Shown here in pieces: positions 1 through 12,900 of a DNA stretch of 46,864 nucleotides. Source of the stretch: Klebsormidium nitens (taxonomy: Eukaryota > Streptophyta > Klebsormidiophyceae > Klebsormidiales > Klebsormidiaceae); the NCBI GenBank assembly GCA_000708835.1, contig DF237187.1, positions 84,995 to 131,858 on the forward strand. The letters run 5' to 3'. Within the stretch, counting starts at the first letter, position 1; every line of letters starts with the position of its first letter. The notes under the pieces are model-generated. The model worked only from the letters and a program-made list of their open reading frames with translations. It was not told the origin of the DNA and made no database searches. A program made the translations under genes and the position numbers.

Positions 1-2023
1 CTACCCCTGCCCCGACCACCCCTAGGCCCACCACCCCTGCTCCTACCACGGCGGCCCCGACCACCCCGGCACCCACTACTCCGGCGCCGACCACCCCTAA
101 GCCCACCACTTCTGCACCTACCACGGCGGCCCCTGTTCCGACTACCTCTGCCCCGGTGCCAACTACCGCCGCACCTGTGCCGACTTCCGTCGTCCCCACA
201 ATGACGCCAGCGCCCACTCCCGTGGCGACCCGCCCCCAGCCCTGCATCAGCAACGGGACCTCGGTGAAGGGCGGTGAGTTAGATTGACTCAATTGCACAT
301 TATACAATATCTAATTGCGCAAAAATTCTGACATGAGAGACCTGATGCCTGATTGTACTTGGGACCGTGCGTGTGCATAAGGCAGGACAGTCTGACAGCA
401 GTTTGATTCTAGAGGAACCTCTTGGATATAGTTACTGATCTATTCGTTTCATTGTGCAGACCCTCACTTCATCGGCAAGCACGGCGAGAAGTTCGACTTC
501 ATGGGCGAGGCTGGCAAGGACTACTGCCTGATCGCGGACAAGAATCTGCACATCAACATGCACGTGTTTGCCGGCAGAAGAGAAGGCACCACTGTAAGTT
601 CCCTTCTCGAAATCTCTACGAGTCCAAGTTTGAAGTAACCCTGCCCGTTACAGTGGGGTTACAGTTTCTTCTACGCAATTTTCAGTTCCTTTCTACGCAA
701 GGGGTCCAAGTTCAGAAAAGAGCCTGCCCGCACTGCTTTCAAGACGAACTTTGACCTGGAAAACGTCTATTGAAAAGAAGAGGCAAGACACCACAGTCCG
801 TCCAACAGATACTCACTGAATCTTGAAACCTTCTGGTTTCCTTGGGATGTAGATTGAATTGCTGAAGACGAATGGTCACTCGATTCACAGAAGGAGACTC
901 AAAAGTCGCTCGCAACTCAACTGACGTCACCTGTCCCGCCCCCCTGCAGTACATCTCGGAGATCGGTATGCTCATCGGCTCCGACGAAGTGTACGTCTCC
1001 GCTAAGTCTTCCGACACGGCCGGCTGGAAAGACACCCAGGGCCAGGTCCTCATCAACGGCATCGAGCTCCCCGCTTCGGACCTCAACATGACGCTCTCGG
1101 ACGGCCTCACAATCACCAGGACGCGGACGTCCGTGAGAATCGTGAAGGCGGGCCTGCTGGACGTGACGCTCGACATCGCGCGCGCGTCCTTCTGGGAGAA
1201 CGGACCCGGACAGAACTTCGTGAGTCATCGCGAGCACGTGGCCTTGATGACGTGTCCGAGAGCTTCGACCAGAAGAGTCTGCTTGTGATCTATCAAACTT
1301 TCACTGCACGCCCTCTTTAATCAGTTGGCAGAACGAAACTGTATTCGAGCCTGTCTTTAAGGGCAAACTTGACTGGATTATCCAGAAGTAAGAAGCACTT
1401 GAGATACTGCTGGCTCTGACAACCTCCTCAGGCAATCTCGACCAGAAAACTGTGAAGGAAAAGCTTCCTGACCCAAACTTCTTTTTGCCTGTTCAGATCA
1501 ACTTCAAGGTTTCCAGCCTCGACGTCTCCCCCAGCGTCCACGGAGTGCTCGGACAGACCTACCGGGAGACGGCCAAGACGTATCAGAAGCTGGTCAACGG
1601 CCCCGAGTACAAGAAGCTGCGGGCCAACGGCATGCCCTTCTTCGTCGACGGCGAGGAGAACGACTATGAGACCTCAGGTAAATAAACTCGAATCTTTTTT
1701 AAATTTCCGACTTGGGTTATAGTCAAGTCGATCATCGATACATGCTATAAATCTTTTGAGCAAGCGATTTGAAGTCGGGTGAAGATCTGATCACTTTTGC
1801 TGTTGCATCAAAGCGAACGATTACGTCAAAAGATTAAGGAAGTGCGCAGCTCTGCTGATCGAAAGACCAACCCTGAGAAGACCAGAACATGGCATCGACA
1901 CTGTATCTGACCTTGTTCTTGGGTGCTGCCGCAGGTATCATGGCTGCTGACTGCAAGTTCGCCCGCTTCTCCATTCAAGAAAGTACCGTCTCTGCTGGTG
2001 GCAGGAAACTGTTGGCACACTAG
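1..2023 (+). CDS. Root_cap (PF06830) domain protein with Thr/Pro-rich N-terminal stretch, 5' partial
   Basis: Exons: <3-273, 460-593, 950-1219, 1497-1677, 1935-2023 (TAG at 2021-2023); all introns are GT-AG and the phases agree. The visible N-terminal part is a mucin or hydroxyproline-rich type stretch of APTT/PVPTT repeats, expected to be secreted and O-glycosylated. Then follow DPHFIGKHGEKFDF, a CLIADKNLHINMH segment, the YISEIGML-GSDEVYVSAK region, and the Root_cap hallmark VHGVLGQTYRET, ending in MAADCKFARF. This order (DPxF...FDFHG-like, GxLGxTYR, final DCK) matches plant LEA-related/root-cap proteins, whose biochemical role is not established; a cell-wall or mucilage role is inference. 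The frame also reaches a stop at 1683-1685 if the last intron is retained, but splicing at 1678 restores the conserved DCK end, so I prefer five exons. The start codon and signal peptide lie off the left edge. Confidence 0.85.
3..210 (+). repeat. Coding Thr/Pro/Ala repeat (PAPTT, PKPTT, PVPTT)
   Basis: Degenerate 12-18 nt units encode Pro-Thr-Thr separated by Ala-Pro, Lys-Pro, Arg-Pro or Val-Pro. It is the in-frame linker of the root-cap type protein and probably continues off the left edge. Such tracts are typical O-glycosylated linkers and evolve in length by slippage. Confidence 0.8.
662..703 (+). repeat. 21-bp tandem duplication in an intron
   Basis: Two adjacent near-copies of a 21-bp unit beginning CAGTTTCTTCTACGCAA lie in intron 2 of the root-cap gene. 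Both copies end in ACGCAA. No coding role is seen. Confidence 0.5.
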
Positions 2024-3827
2024 GCAATCAGCGTAGTATTTATTGGCAGATGACATTCAAGGGCAAGAAGGCCCACTAATCATTCGACTGATATGGTGAT
2101 AGCGATTGAAAGACTCGACAAACGTAGTCAACAACTCGTCGACAACGATTTGCGAGGTCAAAGTAGAGCTGATGACCGAAGAGTAATTGCCTGCTTCGCA
2201 AGAGAGGACCGTGTGATAGTGGGGCCAAGACGACATGGTTCCCCCCAGCGCAAGTATAGTAGCCTTCATAAATGGCTTCAATCAGTGTAGTATATGTAGG
2301 TCTCTTCAATCAGTTCTGTCCAGTCCCTCCCGTCTGTAGTCTTAACTTATCAGAAACAATAATTCTTTACTGACCCACACAACATTCGTTTAATCAAAGA
2401 CACGCAATTGAGCAAACTGTTGACCAGACTAATTTGCAGAAGCACCGGCCACACAGCAATCAAATTGAGATTCATTTCTTGCCATCCATCAAGCCATTCA
2501 ACTCGAACCAAAATCATCGAGTGACCCGCCTTCCGACACTTTCGTCGCTCTGAGTGACTAGTTGCTAGGGCTGACGAGTACGGTACATTATGCGCATGCA
2601 CGCAGCTGTGCACTGACATGTGAATTGGGCCAATTCAGCATACTTAATCATGCTTGCACTATGGACACTTCACTTATAGCCCGTGCGCATCAAAGGCATG
2701 GGGCGGAGTGCGGGTATACATAGCAGTGTTAGTGCTGTTTGCAAGAACATGTTTCTACAGCAACAACTCCTCGACAGCCTGAGAACCTACGGACCAAGAA
2801 ACCAATCTCTTATTGCATCTGCACTACGGTATCGTGAAGCTAGCTAGTCATCGTTTGGATACCATCTACGGTATGAGATGAAGACTACTACTATAGCCTA
2901 GCTTTATTCAGATATGTGCTTCTATGCTAGAGTCTTCGTTCCTGAAGGTCCGGTCCGCGGGTCTCGAGGATATGCGTTGCTGTATGACACGTCCGTGCTG
3001 ACATACCCTGAGCAGTGGCATCAAAAAGATGGCACCTCGCACATAAGGGGCCGAAGTCTTTGTGGCCGCAGCGAGGTATTCGGGCCCTTATGAGACATCT
3101 GCGCAATATCTAACAAGCAGCATTGATCCGACGGCAGGGGCGCTGGCCCCTCGCTTCGGGATACTGGTAAATATTGCGTTTGTAGACTATAAATGATCCC
3201 TATTTCAACTTGCGACGTGCTCCGTGAGTCACGCTCGAGCGTGATCTGCATCTTAGCAGATATGCTAAATTCTGATTGCTTATTTGACGTCTCAGTGGCC
3301 CGGGCGACACATATGCATATCGCCAGGAAGCAGATTGCGATATCACGGAAGGCATCACTGGGACCGTAGAGATCAAAGTTGCAACTCGTAGGCTATAGCT
3401 GATATATGATGCGCCGGCACTCGAATGTGTAGCTCCGACATAGCTGGGTCCAACTGTACATTGGTCGGGCCATGCCGGCCGTTCATCCGACAAGATTCCG
3501 TCCAGCTCTTCCTTTCCGAGGAACCAAGCTAGTTCACCCGACACGATTCCGTCCAACTCTTCCTTTCCGAGGAACCGAGCTCGTAGAAGAAGACCTTTGG
3601 GCATATGCACATCATTTGATATTCATGCGCAAGCACCAAGTCATAAGACGGGCGATGTCCGTGGTCGGGCTCTACACCAGAAGGAGAAGTTATGTACCTC
3701 ATTGCTAAACTTGTATGCGGACGGACAGTGTTGAAAAACTTCCTTTCGACGCCCTCAGCTCGACACGCTCAGCTGCTTATTACGGTCCTGATAGACACAT
3801 TGAATCCTTATGGACCACCTCCGCAAG
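2024..3827. other. Intergenic tract between convergent genes
   Basis: Holds the 3' flanks of the root-cap gene (+) and the stomatin-like gene (-). Short open frames here lack splice context or recognisable protein content on both strands. The only clear structure is the 51-bp tandem duplication at 3481-3582. Confidence 0.6.
3481..3582. repeat. 51-bp tandem duplication
   Basis: Two adjacent copies (3481-3531 and 3532-3582) starting GTTCA[T/C]CCGACA and containing TCTTCCTTTCCGAGGAACC differ at only a few positions, so the duplication is recent. It lies about 250 bp beyond the stop codon of the stomatin-like gene, possibly in its 3' UTR or flank. Confidence 0.85.
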
Positions 3828-6800
3828 TTACCGCGTGTCTGGGAACCTGTGGGCCTCGTCATCTCTGTCATGACGTTGCAGACTGAAGGGAACTCCATGG
3901 TTCGCGTCGTTTCTGGGCGGCTGGACCGGGCGTCCCGCGTTTCTTGAGTTGTTCGGCGGTTGCCACTGCTGCGTCAACTGGCCGCCTGCCTTTCCCCCCC
4001 CAGATGTCAATGCCCCGGTTTCATCGGAGGCGCTATTGGCAGACCCGGCCCCGTTTCCGACCTGCTTATATACGGCCAGCGCTTGCGCTACAAAGCTGGC
4101 AGGGTCGGACATGTTGGCGGGGAGCAGCATCGTGTTGCCCTGAGCGGGAAAAAGGGGAGGAGATTTGGTTGAAATCTTGTAAAAACGTCAGCAGACTGGA
4201 TTTACGGCAATAAGGAATCAGCTGGTTGCAATCTGCAGTGGTCAAGGCCCGTGAACGTGTTCTCCCGCCGGCGCCACTTCGAAGACATCTGGGCATCCGA
4301 ACGAAACAAGCGAGCGGATGCGGAAAAGGCAAATCAGCCAGTCTTCGAAAAGATTGGGGATCCCGAAGAAAGAACCGGCTGCGGCCAACGAACTTGAAAC
4401 GCAGCCGTTAAAGCGTAGACCGCCGTTGAACTGTAGTTGTTCGTCCTGACGTAGGAGCCAAGAGACTTTAGTAAACTTTGGACCTGCTTCTGGACTCTGC
4501 AATCCCGTTATCAGCAGAAAAAGCAGCAACACAAGTGCCTTAAAGAAGAGCGGGACTCCGTGACGCCCACAGGACCGGCTTCCGTTTGCCCGCTTCCCAA
4601 ACGGAACGGAACAACGGGCGGCCACGCTTTCGATCTCGATCGCGTTCATGAGTGGTAACGCTATGAAAGGGTGACTGAAACGGGCAGGGTGTGCTAAGGG
4701 GGTTAGGTGGGTACGGGTGCGGAGCAAATGTAATCTGCGGGTTTATATTTTCAGTTACGTGTTGCCATCACTCTTCATGGTGCTTACTCTTTATAGCAAT
4801 CAAGCGTTACAACACTACGGGGAAGTCAGGTTTCGTGACCAAGTCCAGAGGATACGAAAGGATACGGGTGGAACATTAACGAAGGTGCATCTTCGTCAGA
4901 TAGGCGCGTTCTGCAACGTCTTACCTTCTTGGCGATCTGGCCGAACGCATGCAAGTACTGCTCCGCAACTCTGAGTGACGCGGCCTGCGCAACATGCGGA
5001 GCAATCGCTCAGCCGCCATTGCTGGCCTTTGAATCGAATCGAATACTCCTTCGCTCCAACTCTGGAAGTTAAAACATTTTAGAAGTATCTGAAGGCAGCG
5101 TTTCTGGTTTTTCTTAAGTGACTCAGTACAAAGCCACATCGCGGTGGCCACGGGCAGAGCCTTTCAAGACTCCGTGGGTCCGTGCGCAGACTTTGGGAAA
5201 GCTCGCGTGCTTGCTCTGCGGGGCTTGCAGAAGACAAACCTCACGCTGACCGCATGAATCACGACTGGCTCCAACAAGGCGGCAAAACTTTCAGCTGCTA
5301 CGGCTGGTGTCGCAAATCTAGTATTCAGCAGCCATTATGCGTGGTAATACCAAGAACAGCGACAACGTGGCCACAACAGTCGTAACCAACGCACCGAATA
5401 TACAGCGAGGAGAGACCTGGATTCTCATGCTGCGCCCTCGAACATGAATTGACATGAGTCAAGCGATTGTTCCGACTAGAGCCGGTAGCCACCGTCAATC
5501 GGGAAACGCAAAGCAAATGCTCTGTACCTTTAACTTGACACCGTCGCTCTGCATAACCAAGTTAGGCGTCTGCTTGCTAAAAGTGATTTTTCGGGAGAGC
5601 AGCCGCCTACCTCAGCCCCCCCTTGCGCAGTGATCGCGTCAGAAATGACCTGCAGCCCGCGAGAGGTGGCCTCCGCCCGCTGGAAGATCGCCTCCGCTTC
5701 TCCTGTACACGTGTCAAACCGATACTGGTGGGAGGCTTGTCTCAAACCGGAGAGCAAACGAGGGTGGCCAACGTTGTTGAGAAATTTGATTACCGACGAG
5801 AGCGGTTACAGCTCGAAAAAGGGCGTGCGCTTTTCACTGGACCAGGTACTTCGGATCTGCGGCCACCGGTTCTCGTTGAACGAGTACGCAAAGGGGCCTA
5901 CAAGGAGGCACTAATGAAGTGCTTCTCGGATAGACGTCGTTACCCGCATTAAGGACACCACTTTGGTACCGCTACTTTGACAGGGGGCCACTTGGTCGAG
6001 TCAACGAGTTGAACGAATAGCTAGTGTTCGCAGAAATTAGAAACTCCCAACTGATTGAAAAGGCACAGGAGTATCACAAGAGGTAAAGTACGGACCAAAA
6101 GAGCAGCGCGGCTCTGGCCTATCGAGACTCGACAACATTCATGATAAGCCAAGATATTGTTAAGGTAACCGCACTGGGACGGGTAGGTTTACTCTGGTGC
6201 GGAGCAGGTAACTTTTTGGGTTAAGATTTTGGTGTTAGTCGGAGCTTGTGATTAATCTTGCTCAACAATATATTCTTGAGTTTCGTCTCTGGGCTCACCC
6301 TTGGCCCGATTGATCTGGTCCGTCATGGCGGCTTCGGACGCCAGGATGACGGACGTCTTCTGCCCGTCCGCAACGTTGATGTTCGCCTGCATCTCTCCTG
6401 TACATCCGAACGGACGAGCCACGTGTCAGCAAGGGAACCAGCCACGACACACAAAATTTTGCCAGCTAGAGGATACGACATCCGGGCCTGTCAAGAGGAC
6501 AAGTATGAATGAGTTCGTTGACGAGTGAGGGAATAATCGCACGGGATTGCGGTCCTCTTCCCGATAATTGCAGTATGGTCGAGATGGTCTTAGTGACGTT
6601 TGCAACGCCCTTCGTCCCTCTTCCAAAAGCAGAATCTCGGAGGGGCGATTGGGCAAATCGAGCGGCTCAGCACTTCGAAATTACTGGCAAGATTCGACGG
6701 CGCCGGACAAGACGGGAACCAGTTTACCTGAAGGTCTTGGAGGCAAGAAAGTAAACAGCGATTGAGTAAGAGATTCTAGTTCACAAATTCTATCCAGATT

Positions 6801-9800
6801 CTGACCACACACGCGGCATGCCAACCTCAAAGCGGTTTCTGTTCGGTGCCTCTCTTTTGAAATCGAAAAGCGGGCGACTGCTCCCTCTTCTTGCGGTCTC
6901 TTCGTCGTTGCACGCAAGTGGACAATGATTGCGGAGCGCAGAATGGTCCGATTTTACTGAGCTCTCTGCCAAGAGCTCTTACCTTCGGACTCAAGGATCT
7001 GCGCGCGTTTCCGTCGCTCAGCCTCGGCCTGCATCTCCATCGCCTGCTTGACGCCGATGGGGGGAGCAATGTCCCCTGCAGATACAGAAGCGACCGAATC
7101 AGTTTGCGTCCTCTTCGCAAATCAAGATTCAGATTTGGAGACCGACCGAAGGTCTTCGCGTTCAGAGTTCGACTAGGAGGACGGCTAAAGTTCTTTGCCA
7201 TCGTCATTCGAACTTAACGGACGGCTAGAATTCTTCGCGATTCACATTCGGACTTGGAAGACGGCTAGACTTGTTCTTTGATAAGATCCAGACTTGGAGG
7301 GACGTAGAATTCTTTGGGATTCGGGCTTCAACTTGGAGAACTGCTCGATTCGGACAGGCGTGTTAGAGCGGCGACTCGTAGCCTGCTGCTGCAATCAGTT
7401 TGATCACGCAACAATCATTTGAGAAAGTCCAGCTTTTCGACTGGGCAGCTGATGCCGCAGAATCGGGTGCCCTAAAACCCCAAAACCGCAAATGAGGCCT
7501 TGAAAAAACATGCCCAAGATGTTGCATGCAAGTAGTGAAGCACACTTTCACATGACTGCTTCCTGTCAAGAACGTGAAAAACAAAATCGCATACGGCACT
7601 TAGGTGTAGCAAGAGGAAGAACAAAAAAATTATGGAAGGGCATAAGGATCACAACAGCACAATAACGAAAGTATGGGCTTCGAAGGTGACTGAAAAGACG
7701 ACTTTGCCCGTCCGCTCTCATGGTTCCATTTTATCCGACTCTCTTACACTGAGAAAATGTGGTCTCGTCAACTGAACCGAAAACTAGAAACGTTAGCCAA
7801 GTCTTTCAAAGCAAAGGAAAGTAATCTCATCAAGTGATTGAAAGGCGATTTGACGAAGCGAAGGATAAGGCAACTCACGAATTTCGTAACGCATGCACTG
7901 GAGGCCCCAGGCTGTTGCGGCTTCGTTAATCACACGCTGCATCGGAAAGCCAACGGTCAGCACGAGGATCGACAGAGAAAGAACTACAATTCTTTGTTTC
8001 AAATATTTCCAGAAAAAAAATGTGCTTTTAAGATGCGCCTCACAAACTTGAGACCTTGAGGGAGGGACCGTAACGATCAGGAGTTGGATTCGTTCCAAAG
8101 CCTCCTCTCGGTACCAAGTATAAGGCTGCTGACGTCATTGCTGACAGCGCTCACCACTATGTTCTCGTTCAGAGTGTCTCGCTCCGAGAAGGTCTTGTCA
8201 AGCGTGATCTTGCCGAGTTCGCTTCGCATGGTAGTCTGGGCAAGCTGGATAACTGCAAAGATGGGATTCTCGACGCCGTAACTGGCCTTCACAGGGTCGA
8301 CCACCTGGGGGGGGAGAATGGCGAAAACGTTCACAGGTGACCATGAAGTAAAGAGTAAAGTAAGTCAGATTGACATACTTGAAGATTCTAACATAAACCT
8401 AACAATTTTAGATGAACTAGGTCTTAGAATAGTATATGTCTTTGCTGCTGTGATGAGAAGCGAAATTGGAAACCGTCATAGACAAGATGTGTTCAGGAGC
8501 GCACAAGTGGTTTAAATCGGCAGGACGTTGAAAGCTTTTTGAAGGAACACTTTGTGCTGAAACACTTTTGAGGAGAAACCTTTTCCCCAGATAAGGTCAC
8601 TATGGCCTTTCGAACCAAGTGAGCGGCGAAACAATCTCAGAGCAGGAGTTCGATGCCAAAAGGCAACCAACAATCCTATGAGCTAGAAGTTTCTAAAGCA
8701 ACATGCTTGTTTGACTTTCACAGGATTCTTGCTTTTTGAACAATACGGGTTTGAAGAGGACGTCCTCTGAGTCTATCAAAGCCCCCAGAAATCTAGAGAC
8801 CATTCTTCACTCAGGGCCCCAGAAGATTCGATTCTTCCGACAGATACTGGTGAAAGAAGACCAACTCCGTGTACTGGTTCTGTCCAACTCTTTTCTGCTT
8901 GTAGGCTGGTGACATGGGACTGACATAAAACTGGGAGTGAGACGTGACCATCAAATAATGTGATCACTTCCTTTCAGGCCAATGCATCACGGGGCTGAAT
9001 GCAGAAAGCAGTGCCGCACAAAACTACATGTTCCACCAGACCAGACCCAACAATGTGGGGGACACATATTAGGTAGTGAGTTTGACGGAGGCACCGATTG
9101 TCGTATCTTTTTCCGAGGGAAAAATGGAAGAAGAAAGTTCCAAATACAATGAGCCCTGTATTAAACAAGATGCTCAGTCACAGAACGATACAAATTTCAG
9201 GAACTTCAGCCAAGTCCGTGTTAACATTGGAAGGGCCCTCACCTTGACATAGAGCACCCCGTCGATGGAGATGCTGACGTTGTCCTTTGTGATGGCGCTC
9301 TGGTTTGGAATGGGGATCGCTTCCTCCTTCAAGGAATGGACATAAGCAATTCTGTCCAGGACCGGGATCAAAAGATGGATCCCAGGCTCCAGGACTTTCC
9401 TGAACCGTCCGAAGCGCTCGATGACGAACGCACTCTGCTGGGGGACGATCCTGATGCCAAAGTTGGGAGGGGGGGGGATCATGTAGCGAACGGACGGGTC
9501 GTCCCGTCCACTGATGTAGTTTCGAGAAGCAAAGCCCCTGGCTCCGGAGATGAAAGACGGCTGCTGATTGGTGTGAAAAGGCAGCCTTGAGGTTGAAAGA
9601 CCGATGGTGATGTTTGACCGCAGTTTTGAGCTCAGAAGTTGAGAATTGACACCGAAGCTTGTCAATCTGGTCACGTCCTGGCGGTGTCTTGAGTGGTGCG
9701 AAGTATCAGGAGAGTTGAGTACGGTTGCATGGTGAAACGCGCTGCTTGGTGACTCGTGGTTTCTTCCCGATTGGCTAGAACTTTGGGCTGAACCCCAAGG

Positions 9801-9914
9801 GTAGTCACGTCCTACCACCACTGCAGGGGACAAATTCTTTCCTGCAGAGTTTCTCTGCATTTGATGGAGGGCAGTGTTGAGGAGCCGCAGCGAGGTCCGT
9901 CCAGGAGCCGCCAT
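3828..9914 (-). CDS. Mitochondrial stomatin-like protein (SPFH/band-7 family)
   Basis: Exons on the minus strand, in order: 9914-9243, 8304-8155, 7936-7879, 7075-6983, 6397-6299, 5702-5611, 4984-4925, 4139-3828 (TAA at 3830-3828); 511 aa, all junctions in phase. Residues 1 to about 145 form an Arg/Ser/Thr-rich, acid-poor presequence ending near [10 protein letters not shown], fitting mitochondrial import. The SPFH core starts at [23 protein letters not shown] and includes [34 protein letters not shown] and [10 protein letters not shown]. The helical part [28 protein letters not shown] and [16 protein letters not shown] follows, then [22 protein letters not shown]. Plant and animal relatives form large inner-membrane ring assemblies that organise respiratory complexes and proteases; that role is family knowledge. 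The last about 70 residues are polar and poorly conserved. Introns run from 0.2 to 0.94 kb. Confidence 0.93.
4680..4765 (+). repeat. Dispersed GGGTGCGGAGC repeat, copy 1
   Basis: In the last intron of the stomatin-like gene. It shares GTGGGTACGGGTGCGGAGC, then a GGGTTTATATTTTCAGTT-like segment about 25 nt later, with copies at 6170-6245 and 15906-15990. It reads like an ancient dispersed element fragment; no terminal repeats are visible. Confidence 0.5.
6170..6245 (+). repeat. Dispersed GGGTGCGGAGC repeat, copy 2
   Basis: A more diverged copy in another intron of the same gene (CTGGTGCGGAGCAGGTAAC, then GGGTTAAGATTTTGGTGTTAG). Order and spacing of the shared blocks match the copies at 4680 and 15906. 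Confidence 0.4.
7125..7345. repeat. Degenerate tandem array, about 50-bp unit, in an intron
   Basis: At least four imperfect units share a pattern like ACTTGGAGGACGGCTAGA followed by TTCTTNG and ATTCG. They lie in intron 3 (7076-7878) of the stomatin-like gene, just upstream of exon 4 in the sense direction. Units differ by substitutions and small indels, so the array is old. Confidence 0.65.
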
Positions 9915-12900
9915 GTTCTTCCAAAAAGGAACCTTACACTTTACAATCTACAGAGTCTGCTGGGTTGAAGTGGGTGGTCGTCCAAGAGGAAGGCCTCAGG
10001 CGCACCACTATGTGATCCTAGTTACAGCGGCTTGCCTAAAAAGCAAGGCACCCACACGGCTGCAATCCAGCGATGCTTGGAACTGCTCGGTCTGATTCCG
10101 ATGAGAATTGCGGGCGCAAATGCTCCTGAAGAGCTCCTTAGAAACAACCTCATGCGCAGCTGATTGTGCATACAAAGCAATTGCCTCCAGGCAGAGCAGG
10201 TTTTCAGCAACGCACTTTCTTCCTCGCCCCCTGCTACTGCACTGGCATGTGAGGTGCGTACCCATATACGGGATCCCACTGTATGATGTGACGCGTTGTT
10301 AACCCAAGTCGATTAAACCTTGGTGCCTGGTCGTTTCGGGCAATCTAGGCTCTCTGATCATCGCACCAGATAAGGGTTTTCGCCAAACCCATTCACAACC
10401 CGCAACGTCTGCACAATCACCGTCGGTGTATGGCATTGGGGGCACGGTATATCGCAGGAACCTGGCCCCCCGAAACAGCAGCACACTGCCCACAGAAAAT
10501 TCTTCTTGCTGTAAAGCTACGGAATTGGCGCATGCAGGCAACAATCTACTTGATCTTATCTGAGCGTTGCCGCCGCTTCCATGGCGGCCTGGCGACACGA
10601 TGAAGACGACCTGCAAAGGCCAGCCTTGCTGCTACGGCAGCTGGCAGTGACGCCACAACGGCGGGTCTCCCCACCTCGTATCGATTCTGGTATTTCATCG
10701 GCGCGCTTCACTCAAGTTCTTTGTAGTGTCCTTCCTGCGGCATTCTGTTCTGGATCTAAGTTGTGCAAGTTATGAAACTTTTCTTCCTTTGCGGTGCCGA
10801 CATAGTGCTTCAAGCTTTATCAGATGTTCTGAGAACAGTCTGGGCTTTAGGTAATGGTAGATTCTTACCTGGTACCACCACCCTACCATCAGATCCATTA
10901 TTTAACAGATTGCATTTGATGCTCTTTTGGCTGGTTCAAGGTGTGGATATGGTTGATGCTGCACCTTCACAAATGCTTTTGTCGACCGCGCTGGATTTAA
11001 GGCAGGGATCAGAGATATGAGAGATCTCACGTTCTTATGAGGTACTTTCATTCTTCGTTGAAATGCTTGCTGTTGGCTATATAATAGCAGACCAATGATG
11101 ACGACTTTTGTCCGTACCATCAGAAGCCTTCTGGCGGTGATGTCAATCACAAAGCTGAGGTCTGCTCAATGCTTCTCATCTGTGATTTTTCGAACGAACG
11201 TTAGAAAATATTTGCTTTTAAAAGGTGACTACGCTGACTGTTTTTCTTAATGCAACCAAATCTGGGGCAGTGACGCTTAAGATAGATGGCATTCTTACCC
11301 AATCCTGTTACACGCTGGTTGGATCATTAGGGTCTACTTCTTGTTCTAGCTGGTGATGCTCGTCCTTTGGTTGTCAATTTTATTCTTGTTCTGTCTACAG
11401 GTTGACAAGTTGTGATTGTAAACTTCACAACCTTGAAATTGGTAGATTGTCTTGGTAAAGGAAGCCTCTCTGAACTCGGTTTTCTTGGCTGTGATCGTCA
11501 AGACCAACGACAACGGTTGTCTACTTGATTTGAGCGGGCTTGAGGGTGCTCCAATTATTGGCCAGAACAAGCATTTTGCTTCAGTGTTGTGCCGCCAGTC
11601 ACATTTGTGTAGGTGAGTAAACCTTATGATTGCCACACTGCGTATCTTTTGATTTGCCACTTCCACTGTAGCTTCCTTGGATTTTGATGTTCTGAAACAA
11701 AAGTCCGAGGGGAATTGAAGTCACCATGCTCACAAGGCGACAGCCTGGACTTCCCTTGAAGTGCTGCACTGATGCCCATCATCGGTAAGCAAGAAGCAGC
11801 AACCTTTAACTGCTGTAGCTACTTTGTTGACTTTGGCGTATAGTGCCTAGATTTGATTGAACTAGCTAGTTCATTTAAGAAGTGGATACACAGTTGTAGC
11901 AGCAGTTTTCTTTGTAACGCCGGGACTCATAAATGATATATTGCCTTGAGAAGCATATATGCCCTATGTGGCTACGGTGTGAGCTATCATTCATCAATCC
12001 GACTCAGGCCCCTCTTGACCAGCAGTCCCAAACAGCTTGGATCTGATCTGATAAGCTGGATCGGTGGCCACATTCCCGGACCTTTGAGTTGACAAAACTT
12101 ATCCATTGCAGAATAGTATGTCTAGAGTGCGCTAGCTTGAGACTTAACAGTGCTTGTATTATCCGAGTTGTGATGGCGGTTTCTATGCTGCATATCGTAT
12201 CCTACAATTATTGGGTCCATGCATACATGGTGATATTCATTTAGAGACCTGCAATCGTGCAAGCCGGATCATGTCCTAGCTAGCTCGCCATCGATGCCAT
12301 AGTTGCCAAAACTTCGTGCAGCATCATGAGAGCTGCCTCACGGCGTGTTGATTGAAGAGGAAGTTGGATGCATGATGGGCCAACAACATCGCTTCCTGGC
12401 GCGCATGCCGCCGCCCACAAAGCTCAACATGCGCGTGCATGATTAGCAAGAAATCACACTAGCCGCTATATAGGCCCCATGACGGCCAGCCATGCAAGAA
12501 TTCTTGCCAGCCGGGCACTGGCATGCTCAATTAACGGCTGCAGCTGTATAGATCTTGCATGCTGTACCAGATTGCGCGACAGACGCCCGCGCGTTTATGC
12601 ACTTTGCTGCATGGTACATCTTACGTAAGCACACGGCCAGGATTCTAATCCTCAAATGCACGCATGGTGTGCATGATCCTTGCGGTGGAGTGAAAGTAGG
12701 CCGGCCAGCCGCGTGCTGGATCTTTGTAGAACGGCTGATGTGAGTCTCGAGCTGGACAGATCATACATGTAACGTACACCCGGCCTGTACACTAACATTG
12801 TCGTAACTTCAAGCATAGCCGCTTGGCCGCCATTATGTGTTATCCAACAAGGCCTCCGAATCTGCCTCATGAAAGTTCTACTAGTTCTGGCCGCCGCAAT

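Noticed and set aside
1683-1685. In-frame TAA as the end of the root-cap type gene.
   Set aside because: The donor GGTAAAT six bases earlier joins in phase to an acceptor at 1934. That exon supplies the family-conserved C-terminal ADCK segment.
4242-4727. A 161-codon minus-strand frame with a Leu-rich hydrophobic stretch.
   Set aside because: It lies wholly within the last intron (4140-4924) of the stomatin-like gene on the same strand. The flanking exons splice around it in phase, and the frame shows no homology.
10763-11700. Short frames with readable peptides such as WALGNGRFLPGTTTLPSDPL.
   Set aside because: Stops interrupt all frames, splice sites do not link them, and no family is recognised. 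The T-rich composition resembles intron or UTR sequence.
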